A DNA stretch of 64,000 nucleotides from Agrypnia vestita (taxonomy: Eukaryota; Arthropoda; Insecta; Trichoptera; Phryganeidae), in the NCBI GenBank assembly GCA_016648135.1, contig JADDOH010010845.1:35008-99007 (forward strand), read 5' to 3'. Under the pieces are notes generated by a model that worked only from the letters and a program-made list of their open reading frames with translations, did no database searches and was not told the origin of the DNA. This document shows positions 1-15,200 of the stretch, piece by piece; the first letter of the stretch is position 1; each line of letters begins with the position of its first letter. A program made the position numbers and the translations under genes.

Positions 1-92
1 CTTGCAAAAGCCATTCAGATCGGTTCAATACATGTGCGATTCCTGTATTTGTGATTTCCTCGCTTTGACTCGCTTACTGTCGACGTCGGCAG

Positions 93-236
93 GCAAGTCC
101 AAGAGGGCCAGCGCGCTGGTGGGCACCGTGGAGAAGGCCACAGAAAACTTCATCGAGAAGGGGGAGATCATCGCCTACGAGAACCCCGACATCACGCAGG
201 AGATGCTGGCCGCTGTCGAGGAAGTCCGCAAGACTG
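93..236 (+). CDS. alpha-Cat: alpha-Cat exon a (N domain)
   Basis: Encodes KSKRASALVGTVEKATENF through AVEEVRKTG. Acceptor tcggcag ends at 92 after a pyrimidine-rich tract; donor gtgagt at 237. The first two bases complete a codon begun in an upstream exon outside the window. Ends in phase 1. Confidence 0.94.
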
Positions 237-3200
237 GTGAGTGACGTGTTCTATCGGGGAGACTAAAGCCATGTATTCACTAGGGGACAAATTGTCCCTC
301 AACAGCACGCGCGGCATAGTGTCTACGTGACGTTGCAACGTCGTGCACTGTTCCGCGACCTCGCGCACAACATAGCGCGGCATTTCTACGTGCCGTGGCA
401 ACGTTGGCATGCGCACGGTACCCGAGCGTACTCACTGCAACATTCCGCGGATCGTCAGTACCACGTGGTATGTTTACAAGTGAATACGCATGCGCTGTAT
501 CTGTCAAGATGACAATGCGGGGAAACGAAATCGTTCTTGAACTCATCGAGCTGTATCGATCGAAGATCGCATAGAATGTCCGTCCTTCTTTCTCTTTGCA
601 GTAAATAATTTCGCATTCTCCCCTTTTTTCTCCTCTTACTTTTCGATAAACTCATTAACATAAACAGATACGCGGCTATCATCATAACCTCATAGGGCGA
701 TATATTTCCGCGACGTCTGGAAAACAATAATTATTTGCAAAAAGGACCTTGTTTTTAATAATATTCAATTTACTACAGTAAAACCTCGTTAATTTGAAAT
801 TGCGACCCAAAAAAACATTTCGAATTGCGCTGAACCCCGTTTTCGCCAAATGAGATACCGCAGCTGTCATCGTAACCTCATGACATTTCCGCGACAAGAT
901 ATGCGAGTCCCGGTGTGTACACGTCAAATGACCGCGTCATTGTCCCCGAAACATGAGCGTAGATGTTGATGCGACATGCCGCGCGGAATGTTTCGCGATT
1001 TGTCCCCTAGTGAATACATGGCTTAAACGTTCCACTTTTGCCAAATTTGAAAGTTAGGAATGTCCGCACTCGGGTATTTATTAGTGATTAATTCAGTCGC
1101 TTAACACGAGTTGAACTTAATGCTTTTCTTTAAATTACACTATTTCGCAATATATCAATCGTAAATGAACACTTTATTTTAATTAATGTTCACTAGAAGA
1201 TTCCATTAAATTCTCGCACGTATTAGACACATTTATTCATTTCGCGACTTAAGTACTCTGCTCGATTATTTCGCTTTATTTATCGCTTTGATTATCTCAC
1301 CACTGGCCACCCTGGGCGTCGCTTTGCGGCCGACTTCGCACCAAACAAACTCTCAAAACCGTTCCGTGTTTATGCCAAAAATAAGATTTCAGGATAAGAT
1401 CTCCAGCTGGTGCCATATATCGGCAATAATGTGGCAAATTTTCTTTGAAAAAATTGTGGCACGGGCTGTGTGGCGTGCTGCGTCGTCCTGTTGAAAGCTC
1501 TTAAACATTAATGCCTTTCAATTGGGGAGCGAAAAGGCAGTAATCATGGATCTATAGCGCTCTCCATCGACTAACAAAGATTCCATCAGTTCATAAAGCT
1601 GTTCGTGGGCTTCCTATTGCATAGGATTTCACGATGCGGCTTCCAGATTTTTTTTTAATGCACTTTCTTGACCCAGGGCTAGGAGACGGAGAGGAATCCA
1701 CCCTCATTTTTAAGGTAGTCTTATGTATAGAGTACGTTGGGATAAAGTTGTTGATTTCATTATATTTTTATCTTTATTTTATTTAGAATTCTAACAGCTT
1801 ATTGGTAAAAATAAATATAACGTATATTATATGATAAATAAAAATATTAAGCCTATTAAAAGAATTCGCTTGATGAATCTAGAATACTATACATAGTATA
1901 TAACAGAAAAGGAAAACATGTGTAGCAGATGCAATTTAAAGATTGATTGAAGGAAATTTTTGAAAAATAAGATACAGGAGTACATTAATGCATAAGGGAA
2001 GTACAGTAGCCGGCAAACATCTTGAAATTTTACGGCGCAGTGGGGGGAAGTTTGCGCCTGTACCATTCCACCAACGAGACCCAAATTCTTCAAGAAGTTT
2101 GCCGGCAACTGTATCAGATATTTATCCCCAGGGAGAAAGGAAGATGGCGGAAATTCATTTCCAGGGTAGAAAGGTGGAGTAAAGGGAAAATGGGATAAGG
2201 AATAAAATCTGTGTGATAAAAATCAATTAAGTTTGAAGGAAGGACGTGTAGAGTTACGCAATGTGTTAAAGGTGTGTTTTGACCTTAGTGGTTGTCGTGT
2301 TGAAGATGTCGAGTTCACTGAAAAATGTGTGTAAGTACGGTGAGGCCCTGTAAAAGAATGAGTTCTGTTTAGAGTTTGTGTGGCAGTGTGAGAGATAGAA
2401 TATGACGTCAGTTCTGGTAGGTCTAGATGGCACTCGAATGGGAAGTCGACTAAGTAGGTCAAGGCAGTCTACTTTTGAATTTGCTTTATTGTAAAGGAAA
2501 TGAAGTCGTTGCTTATTTTATCTCTTTTTACGCTCGCTTATTTAATCTTATTTTAAAGGAGCCGCCATGTCCCTGGCCGCTCGGGAGTTCTCCGAGGAGC
2601 CGTGCGCGTCTGCGAAGCGCGGCGCGATGGTGCGGGCCGCTCGGGGCCTGCTGTCGGCGGTCACGCGGCTGTTGGTCTTGGCCGACATGGTCGACGTGCA
2701 CCTCCTGCTGAAGAGTCTCCGCGTGGTGAGTTTCATTTCTGATTTCTTTGCACCGATGATTTTTAAATATTCCGCATGAGTTATTCTAGTCAAGTCCAGC
2801 GGTTTGCAGAAAATTAGTCGGAAATATTGAAAATAAAATGCAAAGTTTGATGTCACTTATCGGGGCTATGGGTTGTCTTTTATTTTTGTATAGAAAAGAC
2901 AGCATACAGTACACGCATATAAAAAAAAATATTATTTCATTGAACTAGAAATTATCATCAATATCAAAAACATGCATGTGCTATACCTAATATCATGCAA
3001 TTTGTAATTTGCGACCGCTCATTAACCGGTCGTATGCCGGAGCGTTTTTACTCTCTGTGTGCCGGAGCTCAGATACGCGGTCCCTAGACATGTACGCGAA
3101 TTTGACCTACTTCGCCTGTGTTTATAGGTTTTTAAAGCTTATTACTGATTGTATCTCAAGTTTTTGAATGAATGAACGAGTTCTATTCGTCAAGTAACCT

Positions 3201-6200
3201 CATTAGCTGCGTAAGCCGTACAAAAAAATCATTCCAAATGTGGTCTTCCAAACCGCATGGTGATTGTGTTAAAAAAAGTGTTAAAATTAAGTATTTTTAT
3301 ATTCTTTGATATATTTAGAACGAAAATATTAAAATACAACATCTTTAGTGTTGCTTCCGTGGTTTTATTCGATAAACATGTGCGTACATTTCTGACAGTA
3401 AATTTCGTAACTTATTTTCATAATTAATGAATAAGTAATTATTGAATTATAAGTAATTATTGAAGCCTGTATATTGAGAAACCAGAAACTGCAACTTCTT
3501 TGCGATTATTGTTGATTTTTACATGAATATAACAACCATCACAAGAAAAGTGCCTAAAAACAGCAATCGTGTGCGAAATTGCTCTGCAGATATTCTGTGT
3601 TACCTACGGGCGGCATACGACCGGTTAATGTTTCAAAGTTTTTAAGTTAAGTGTGTTTGATGCGGGTGTGTAAGTGTGTGTATTGTATGTGACCGTGAAT
3701 GGTAGACCTTGTAATGAAATGAGAACTAGAAAAAGAAATGAAGAGCAAAAATTAGATTTCTGAAATTACATATTTGTTATGTTTTCACTTAATGTTAGAC
3801 ATTAATTTATTTTTGAAAATTGTCCATGAATCGAAAAAAATGTCCAGATCTAAAATATTATTATAATAATTAAAGGTTGTTATTGTCCGATTAATTGTCT
3901 TACTGGAATAATTTTCCGCTGAATATTATAAATGTGTTTCTGTCCAGGTGGAGAACGACCTGGACAAGCTGAAGAACGCCTCCTCCCAGGGAGAGCTCCT
4001 AGAGAACATCAAGCAGTTTGGACGCAACGCCAGTGAGTCAACTTCTGCACTCCGTACTTCCCGCAGTAGAAGCCTCCTCACAGTTATGAACAGAGGCCTA
4101 CACAATTAGAGTTTCCACGCTGGCTTCATGATTTAGCTTATTTTTACAAAACATTTTCAGCAAGGAAATATTCCAAATTCAATCCTGTAATAGGCACGAT
4201 GACAGATTTTGAAATAACCTTCTGTGATGTAGGTACTGTTACGCAAAATAACATATTTGTGGATATTGCTTAATATTTCACTTTAAAAATAGAAGTACCA
4301 TTACCAGCCGCGAAATATACGTATACTATATCATGGGAAGGATCACAGATGTTTCTGGCGTAGTCCATGAAATAAACTGATTTGGGGGTAAAGGTGAGTG
4401 CGATCACCACCAATTTGTTGTGATCGATGAATGAGGAGAAATTTGCTTTATGGTCACCACCCGTTGTAACGGGAATTTTGAATCTTTGATTAATTTATTT
4501 AATGATAAAACAACGGGGGTAGTTGAGAGACTGACATGCCCGTACAGGGCGTTGGCTATTTTTATATGTTTTTGGGAACAAAGAACTCTCTTGAAGTCTG
4601 GCTGTATGCGTGCGTTGACGGGGCTCGGGGCATCGACCTGTGTCGATGGCTCGTGTACACTGCTGTGCCTCAGATTTGTCTACGCAGCAGACTCGCTTTT
4701 GTGTGTGTGTGTGTGTGATGTGAATGTTTGTGTGTGTGACCTAGATTGGTGGTTATTTATTTATGGGATGAGACGTCATACATAATACAAATTCCAAAAA
4801 TTTGATAATGTGCGGATGTTCTTACGGTGGGATTGGTGAACATAACATTGTGTAAAGTGATCACTTAAGCCAGCTCATACAGGTCATAAGCACACACAAA
4901 GACTTCCATGCATGTTTCCCATATAAATAGCTCCGTTTCTGTGAGCCTTTTACAATTTATCTTAATTAATAATTCAATTTTGTTTATTTTAAATAATATT
5001 TCATATTCTTCAATCAGTGTATATATTGCATCTGTTCCTGATGAGTGCTGAGGTATCGGCATTAAACAGCGGCTCCGTTACCGAGTATTTGTGCATTCCA
5101 GACGAGCTGATGAACCAGGCGGCCAAGAGGCAGCAGGAACTGAAGGACCCTCAGATGAGGGACGACTTGGCCTCCGCCAGGGCGGTCCTCAAGAAGCACT
5201 CCACCATGCTGCTGACGGCTTCCAAGGTGCGTAACCATGCCAACACATTCTTGTTAAGTACCGTATTGTATTGTAGTAGAGTAAAACCATATAAAAAATC
5301 TTAAGTTATAATCATGTTATTCGACTCTTATCAAAGCAAATGAATTTTTAATATATATTTCTAGCGAGTTTATACATTCACTGGCATTTTAGTGAAATTA
5401 TATTCAAGGTCATTCTTAACATATCCAAGCAAATTTTCACCAATAAAAATTAATAGAAACTAGTGGAAAATATTGAAACTGATATATTACTAGTGCCATT
5501 ATATTGGTTTCCGAACTGTCACTAAAATTAATTTTGACAGATCATGATGGATGTATATTTCCGGATTGAGATCGACTTATTAGAATAACAGTTTAAGATT
5601 TAAGTTATTGCGTGAAAAAGGTTCTAGGTGCATTATTCATTTCTTCTGTGCATATCAACATTGTATACCGGATATTATTAACCTAACCCAAGCTTTGAGA
5701 AATACATGCATTTGTGGAAGTATAGTTTCACCGATACTGCGCAGTGAATCTGTAAATTCATTGATTAACATGTTTTCACTGCCCGATCGGGTAAAATATA
5801 TGTCTACTAGTGAAAGTATAGACTCAATAGAAATACAAATTCATTGTAACATTAACCATACATAAATGGCGAATTTCAAATTATCAGGGTTCAAAATAAC
5901 GCGATTTTACTGTATATAAATATTTTATCAAAAATGCTCCGTTACCGCAAAGTATAACATCATCTTACAACGCCTCTGTTTACTCTTTCAGGTGTACGTG
6001 CGTCATCCGGAGCTGGCCGCCGCCAAGGCCAACCGGGACTATGTTCTGAGGGCAGTGTGCTCGGCAGTCGGAGCCATCGCCAACGTCGCACAAGGCCGCT
6101 CGGCGCCCAGCGCACGCCCCCAAGGACCCGGCGAGCTGGCGCACGCGCTCGACGATTTCGACGTAAGTCCGATGGGTTTTTTCTGAGATTTTTAAACATA

Positions 6201-9200
6201 GCGCAGGGTGTTGGAAACTATTTAGGCTGCGTCATTTGTGTATGTATATAAAAAAAGCTAGCCTATAAACACAATGTATACTCTTATTATGAGAATATTA
6301 ATATTCACAATAACCAGGTTTCATTTTGTTAATGAATGACTCATCTCTAACTCGAAATATACATATTGTGTAAAAGAAACGCTTTAATAAAAAAATATCA
6401 AAGCCATTGGCTACAATTCTATCATTTTTTATGATAGAATTGTAGTAATCTATTTGCTAAAATCATTTTTACCGTGTGATGAATTTTAAGGCTGAATTAA
6501 ACCAACACAGTTGAGGCAAGAGAACTATAGCGTTCGAACAGACAGGTTGTTTAGATTCATTTTTCAGATTCACTGATACGTATCCTCCGACTAAACTGGT
6601 CTTATCCGTGTCCACTCCGCATCACACATTTGAACTACTGTTAGAACGTGCTAAAATTTCCTGAATCTTCATCGCTATCATCTTACGAAGATGATTAGTC
6701 TCGGTATTTCCGTTTGCATACTTTTTTGGTTTTACAGGAGCGCATGGTGATGGAGCCACTGGCCTACAGCGAGGTGAGGACGCGGCCTTCCCTCGAGGAG
6801 CGTCTGGAGTCCATCATATCGGGAGCCGCGCTGATGGCGGACTCTTCTTGCACCAGGTAAAACACGGTTTGAAGCATTTATATCAAGTTTTATGCCAAAT
6901 TTTTAAAATAATTTTTAACTCTATGTAAGAGTCAAATCTCGCGATACGAGTATTGAATTTGTCTGTCAGGCATCACAACTGAGCAAAATTTTGTAGAAAA
7001 ACGCCATCCAAATAAGAATGTGAGCGATGAATCTGTTTGATAATGCAATGTCACATTTCTGCAAAATTCTCAAAAGGAGACAGAAGAAATGTCATTGGAT
7101 CGGTTCCTTACGAAAGCCGCACAGAAAGATAAAATATTCAGTTAGCCAACAGATGGCGGTGATTCTGTCGAAGCGACGGTGAAAGTCATCCTACACAATG
7201 TCAAATTAGAAAATGAAGATATGAAAAGGCATTTTGGGAACGGTCAACCATTAAATAATATTAGACAATATAATGATTCTTCCGCACTTAGATTGTTGTT
7301 CCAGTATATTATTTATAAGCAACGAAGGAATGCTAAAGAAACTTAAAATAGTACTTAACAGAGCGATGCGTATAATACTGAAGTGTAATAAATAAGAGAA
7401 CAAAAATTTTGAATGCCCTGGGACTAGAAAGTATAATGTATGAGGGACTGGTGCAAGAGTACTCGACTGAGTTCCATGCGCCAGTAAACATAACAATTAG
7501 TCAATTTCATGTGAACAGTTTAGAATCAGCTTATAGGAAAATTCGCTTTGATATTATAGTGCTTTAAATTACAAATACATTTCTTGGACACACAATACAC
7601 GTTCGCAGTGCAAGATGATGTCAGATTCCACTGTACTTTTACAAGATCCACTGTTCATAATTCACGGAAGATTTCCTTTTCTTACTGATGGTTTTCCGAC
7701 GGTGTGTTTCAAGGGACGAGCGCCGCGAGAGAATCGTGGCGGAGTGCAACGCGGTGCGACAGGCCCTGCAAGATCTTCTCCAGGAGTACATGACAAATGT
7801 AAGTGTCGACGTAATTATTTGGAAATTAATCCTTCTCTTTGACACAGTCAATCAGACAGAGAGCTACATATTGCGCGACAAATTAATTTTCAATGTGTAT
7901 TATGAATTTACTGGTGATTCTTACGGCTTACAGGCTCTTAAAGCGAACACGTTCGTTACATTATAAGTTACTACACGCATTTAATTAATTAAAATACAGA
8001 GAAAGAGTTTTAAAATATAGCGTCATTTTTAACAGAGAGAGAGAGAGTTGGCCGGTTTCCGATGATTCCGACTTCGCAGCTCTGATTAACATTGAAAATT
8101 AAATGTTACATTTAATTTATTCAACTATGTCACTGCAACAAAATATAGGAACTATTGCGTAATTTCAGAAGGCCTACCATATATCGCCTAACTTCAGATC
8201 ATACGACGAAATACAAATTTTAATGAATATTTTAAAAGTTAACATGCGTTATATTCGAGAACACATTCTTATAGTGAAGTTGCAATTTTTTCAGAACAAA
8301 GTTCTGTGAAATTTAAAACCAATTAGGCCCGGTTGTTTCAAATTCGATCAAAGTAAGCGTAGAGTTTAAACTGAAATTTTACGTTCTCCACCAATCAGAC
8401 GATCCGTTTTCGTAAAAATCTATGCTTTTATCGACCGCTTACTTTGATCGAACTTGAAACAACCGGGCCTTAGAAAGACATACAGGAAAATCAAATCTGG
8501 GAAAAAATATATTAGAAAAAGTGAATTGCTCTAAAATCGGATAATAAGTGTTAATCAATGAATAAATGAGACTTACGGATAAGGTCGATATATTCAGGGA
8601 AATATACAAGGCTTCTATAGCGTAATTGGATAACGCACCTGCCCCGGAAAGGAGTAGATGATCCGTGGTTCGAATCCCGGTAGCAGCCAAATATTTTATT
8701 TTTCTGTATGTCTTTCTTTTTAATTTGGTTATAAACATGCATCTTATGAGAGGTATAAAAGCAAAGGCAGAAATATCCACTTTAGCCAATCAACCCCCAC
8801 GGATGCGCCGCGTGACAAAATGGCCGCTTCATACTAAAGTGAGAGTTGATGTTGATTTTAGACTGAAACATCATAGCAAAGATGGCAATATCTAATTATG
8901 TAAATAGCAAAAGCAGCAATGTCCATATTCAAAAGATAAATATTTATACACATGTATAAATGGAAAACTGAAGAGGCAATTGTTTTATAAAAAAAATCCA
9001 ATTAGATGTAGGTTTTTTGTTTATCTCAGTTGGATATTGCTGTCTTTGCTTTTATAACCCTTCTAGGCCGGCGCCACACTGCGCCTGTCTTCCGCTGCGT
9101 CTTTTCTGTCACGTAAAATCGACCAACAAATGGGTCGACCGATCATCCGCGTAGAGTGTTTGATAAGCGCGTAGTGTATGAAAAGAAATGTAGAATGTAG

Positions 9201-12200
9201 TGTATAGGATAAGAAATACAGGCGTTCTGCGACTGAAGAGACGCAGCGGAAGATCTGCGTATTGGTGCGCCGGCCTTATGGTCTAAAAATATGATTTATT
9301 TACATTTTGTTGCCATGAAACGAAATGCGATAAAATCGCACATATTGGGTCAATTCTTAAATGTGGGTCGTTGGACAGTATTTGAAGCGCAAAATTAGAT
9401 TAAGGCTTTAAATAATACACAGGATGTCCTAGAGAAATTAGTCCAAACAGAACTTCTATTCAGGAGACATCATTAGCAACTTATTGAGCGTCAAACAGGG
9501 TTGACTGAAATCCAGCACTTTTTATGTTTGCAATTTTTGAGAAATGATCACTGTGCCGTAAATACTCAACCTATTGTAATGAAATTTTCCGCTCGTATGC
9601 CCTGATAATGTGCAAGCATTTTTTACTTTATGGCTATTTTTTAAACGTTTTTTAATTTTTGCACAAAAAAATGTTGTGACATTCAAAAGAGTGCTGTGAA
9701 AAAATGTTCTATCGGCTAACGGTTTGCCAGCATTGTCCCCTGACCGTGGGTTGTTTTTGGACTATTGTTTCTAGGACACCCTGTACTAGAATATCGAAAA
9801 CTTCTTCCATACATTTGCAATATTTCGTTTCAGTATAAATTTTTTATGAGTTACTTACTGTCTTAATAAGGTTTCATTGCTTTTGTCAAAATAGATTTTT
9901 TCACATTGCCAATGAATTCAATAGAGGTGGAAGGAAAGTTATTTTTTCCTCATTCTTGTATTGATTATTTTTCAATACAAGAAGGAACAAATTCGACCTA
10001 TGTTTTAAATCTCATTATTAAATTTGGAAAATAAGAACTAAACTAACAGTTAGCAGTAATAGCGATGTGCCATACAAGAAATGGTACACACCCAGTATAG
10101 GAAAACATCTTGTTTTCTCTGTAGGATGTTTTGATTTCATTTCATTTGAAGTACGGCTGGCGTAACGCGATCACCACGTCATCAAAATGTTTTGCGTCAG
10201 AGTTAACATTACTGACTCTGTAAACACAGTTTTGCTTGTCTTTTTGATGAGTGTTTCTGGGATTTTCTGCCATGTGTACATGACCTTTCTGGCTGACGTT
10301 TCGGGTTACATTTTGGGGTCTGTCATCGGGACTGAGTTGCTGCGAGTGTTGATATTGCGATACCGTGTCGAAAGGAAGGTGTATTATTGTCCACGGTGTC
10401 CGGAAAGATGGTGGTATCCAGAAAGTAAGTGCTCGTCAACCATCATTTTGAAGATCCTGGGAAATTTGCACCTAACTTCTCAAGGAAGCACTGAAGATCT
10501 GTAAAGATCCGGGGAACATTAATAGAGATCATAATCTAGTGATATCTTGAAAGGTCTTGTACACATCCTTGAACATTCCAGAAAACTGTAATCAAAATGT
10601 ACGCCGTGAAATCTGATTTACCAATGTTTGCGTTACGCCAGTCGCGCCGCTGTTCACGGTGTTTTCTGTCTAATTGATGTGTTGTTCTGTTGTGCGCCCC
10701 GCTCCCGCGGTCCGGCAGTTGCAAGCGCTTCGTGCGGGAGTGACGGTAATGGTTCTAATCCAAGTTTTGCACCCTTACGCACTGCTTTAAGTGTCCTTGC
10801 CCTGTGTCCGATCGTGTTTACTGCACACTGAATACCGACACGCAATTATTTTAGAAATAGCACGACGCTGTCATCCCCCGGCACGTGTACACGGACGACA
10901 TTTTGATCTCTCTGTGTCTCATGTGTCAGATCGATAATTTATTTATTTAACGCCCATATGGGCTTTTACAAAATACACAATAAAAAAAATCACATAAAAC
11001 AGATATGTAGTTAAAAAGATTCAAGTACATAATATCACTATATCGTCACAATCGTAGAATAACGAAGCATGTGATTTTTCTCAAGTTTGCAGGAGAGCAC
11101 TTTGAAGTTTCATTTACATAAAGACACTTTTAGCTCGATAGCTACAAAAGATTTTCCTTCCAAACTTGGGTTAGTTATTTAAAGTTGATACCTTTCAAAC
11201 CTCAAATACAGTCAGCGCAGTACAACGACGTTTTTATACTGCCGCATTGTTCTACGATCGTAAATCAGAACCGTCGTTATACGAAGTCGTTTAAATTAAT
11301 GAGAAAAAATACGCTTTCTATATACCATTAGATGGCTTCTTTTTTTCATTTTTTAACGATCCAAAAAGTCGATAAGGAATTTTTTGCACATACGTCATTG
11401 TTCTACGATCATGATGATATAAAATACAATAGGAAATCAGTTGTAACACCCTCTGTGGTAAATTCTGAACTGTTTTTCATCAATTTTCGAGACGAGCCTC
11501 ATCCGTGTTCACACGCCGTTGCGAACAGAATTTTTATAAGCAGCCCTGATAAGGGCCCCCCTTATTTTTGTTTATTATTTATGTAGAGGCGACTCCGGCA
11601 CGGTACCGATGTTGCCGATGGGTTAAAATATTTAAAAAAAATTAGTAGCGGAGAGGGTAAAATTGTGCCACTACCACTTACTCAGACTGGCTGAGTAGGG
11701 ACACTTAAAATTAAAAATTGAAATTTCATTACTCCCTTTCTTTTGCGGTTTGTTTTCTGCCGGAAAAACTTTGGATCGATTTTTAACCCTTTTCCCATGA
11801 TCCAATCAAGCTGAAAGTTTGCAGGCAGACTCGTGGCGATGATAAAGAAGATTTAAAAAAATTTCGTTTAAAAAAATTAAATAATTATAGTATAATTTTG
11901 GATTTTTACAAATTTTAATGGTTTTTTCAAATTGGAATCAATACCCTGACGAGTGCAGTAGGCACGTAACCTGATTCAATGAGAAAGGGAGTATAATAAA
12001 AACCTGTTTTTTATGGGTTAGTTTTTATTTTAAATTTGAATAACCCAAAAATATAAAAATATGAAAAGTGTTAATACAAACTTATATTATAAAAAATTTG
12101 TCACTTAATCCGGCCAATGACAGGCTGTAAGCCCCTTACGTTCTTTCCCACATAAAATAGCTCAGACTCTGTGAGACATCTATGATATATCTTGAATATC

Positions 12201-15200
12201 GTCAATAATCAAATACAACCCCCTCACCTCATCCTTTTCGCAATGTTCCCTCTCTCCCACCACCCAGATGCCCCATCCACTTCCACTGGACCCGCAGCCC
12301 ATACACTGGACGCACACTCCCACACAATCCAGTCTACGCTCACCCGAAGGGAAACAGACGCTTTCCGTAACTAGTATCAAATAATAGCAGTGCAAAAAAC
12401 AAAACAGTGTTTTCATTTATAATTAATTATTAGCTTGTATAGTTATCAGGTTATCGGTATAGCAATATTGGAAAACAATTTCATTATATTCAGAAACATC
12501 TTCCCGACAATACTGAGGGGTAAGTGATATGGGTGTTGTGTCTCGATTTTTGTTGTGTTCCCTCGGCGCTAACCGATCCCGCACAACAGACACGACCTTG
12601 CTCCCACGCTTGAGTTTGTCTAAATATTGTCGCTTATCGTTTTTCAACACTCCAACGCTATATCCCTTATTTATATAGGGTGTAACAGAGCTAGTCCACA
12701 ATACTTTACAGGCGGATTCCTGCCTTGATAAGGAGTCAAAAATGTTCAAGCAACCATGGCCTAATGTCAATTGTTATGAAGATACGCGACATCAATATTT
12801 GCATTTTTTTTCTCAATATTTCTGACTCATTTTTTTCAAATGTTGGACTATCGTTAGAGTTACTTATATCCAATACGAAAAAATCATTCCCTTTAATGCA
12901 AGTCAAATAAAATGATAAAAATCTTCAAATTCCAATTGGAAATTTTTCTTAATCGATATAAGTTACTGTAACCATAGTTCAACCTTTTGCAAAAAATAAG
13001 TCAAAAATATTGGAAAAAAAATTGCCAACTTTGATGCTGCATAACTCCATAACTATTGATATTAGGTCATGGACGGGATTCTACTTTGGGCGCATGAAAG
13101 AAGACTATTCTTTTGATTTTTTTAAAGGTTTTATTAAGCTTAATAAGTACACTCTTGAAATATATTAAATTTAATTATATATTTAATGCACTTTAAACAT
13201 ACAAAAACACCATTTGAATACAATGCCTCGATTAGTATGTGTAAATTTCAAAAATGATCCATCCAAAACAGAAAGATTTTGAATTTTTAGGTTCAATATA
13301 TCACTAGCAAGTGACTGACCCAAATTTTGCACACATATTCTTCAGGACCCAGTGGGTAGCATAGATGACATTTCCTCACTTCCTCTAATATATTTTCTTT
13401 ACAAATCTACACCGTTTGAATGATCTGACCCAAATTTTGCAAACTTATTCTTTAAAACCCTGCGGGTAACGTAGACCACACTTCCCTCCAGGACATTTAA
13501 TCCATCCCAGCGTTGATTGAATGGAAACATTGTTTTTATTAAAAGCTTTGCAAAATAATGGAGCCTTTGTTTGCCCCCACAAATTTATTTTTAACTTAAT
13601 CCTTAACCCGTGCAACGCCGGGTACGAACAGCTGGTGTATAATAATTTGTTTTTCGAGTGTTTCAAGAGTGTATTTATAAGGCCTACTTAAATCCTACAT
13701 TAATGCCTTTATTCATAATCTCATAAAAAAATTCATAAAAATAGCCTTTTCTTTCGAGCACTTAAAGTACAATCCTGCCTTAATTCTTATAGCGTTGTAC
13801 TGAAACCTGCCATTAGCTCGTGTGTTAATATATTTTTTATAACCCCTTGCATTTAAAAGGTTAATATTAGTGATGCAACGAATACTACTTTCACGAATAC
13901 GAATATCAAACCTACTGTTTGGCGAATACGAGTACAAATAATTCAACAAGGTAAAAAATACACCACCGTTCTTTTTTTTTCACTAAACGATTTAATAATT
14001 TAAATTTACCACCGGCAAATTTTTATTCAAAAAGCGCAACATTTGTAACTTCTTTTATCCGTTGGTACATTCTCATTGGTCGAAAATAATATTTCTGAGG
14101 CGACGGTAGACGGCTTTAATGGAAAATACTTGCGGGCAAGTTTCTTTCCATGTTATTAGATTTAATTTGAAATTATTTTATATGAGTTAACACTTTTACA
14201 CACAACGGAATTAAAATGGAACGAACAATACGTATTACTAAACAAAAACTACATGAAAAGAGCACCTAACCTAATTAACAACCCAACAAAACTAGATGAA
14301 AGAACTCATGTTATGCTGTGAAATAAGTGACAATTGACAACTTGAGAACTCAACAAATCGATTCATTCAATGTTAGGGGAATTCCCGATAAATGAGTGTG
14401 TAGGTGTGTTTGGATACACGGTGCACAGCCAAACCGTAATTTGCGTTGCGTTCAGTTATTCGGCGAATATGAGTATTCGTATTCGTTGCATCACTATTCA
14501 ATATCTCGGATAAGTTTGCTAAACACCCTGTTTAAAAATTACAATTATTTGAAAATTAATGTGATTCTGTTGATTTTGGATGACGTAATTTACCCGACTC
14601 AAAGGTTTTTTTGTTTCGTGTGAAAAGCTTCCGATACACAAGATGATTGCAAACGCAAAGAAGTGTGACCGTAAAATATTGACTATATTGTGATTGACCA
14701 AATGTGCGATTATTCCAGGCCGGGAACAAGGAGCAGTCGGACGGCCTGGAGCGCGCCATCGACCAGATGGGCCGCAAGACTCGGGACCTGAGGAGGCAGC
14801 TGCGTAAGGCCGTCGTGGACCACGTTTCTGACAGGTGAGCTCATCGCCGGCCGCAACTCGGATTTATCTGCCTGTTTCATTTTCCTGCCACCTGTCGCTA
14901 GAAAATTCAATTTTTATAAAATGACAATGTAATAAATATTATTATCAAAATCAGGGTTCGAGGATATATATCCGCAGATATATATCATAATATTTATGGC
15001 TTGATTTTTACCTTTGATATATATCCAAAAAAACTTTCTGTGGTCGTTAATAGATGGCGCTAGTTGTATTTTAAAAGTACTGCAGATTGTTTTTTTAATG
15101 TCTGCGGTCGTTACTATATGGCCCTAGATGTTTTTTAATGTCTGCGGTCGTTACTATATGGCCCTAGATGTTTTTTAATGTCTGCGGTCGTTACTATATG

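Noticed and set aside
1288..1494. 68-residue frame as an extra alpha-Cat exon
   Set aside because: No similarity to the family, and exons a and b already join in frame.
2567..2779. start of a separate protein at the internal Met
   Set aside because: Internal exon of alpha-Cat with acceptor and donor in place; the Met is part of the conserved protein.
8611..8688. functional tRNA-Arg gene
   Set aside because: Pol III boxes are good, but the anticodon arm does not pair, copies differ, and it sits inside inverted repeats; same for 24358-24432, 41578-41650 and 18522-18600.
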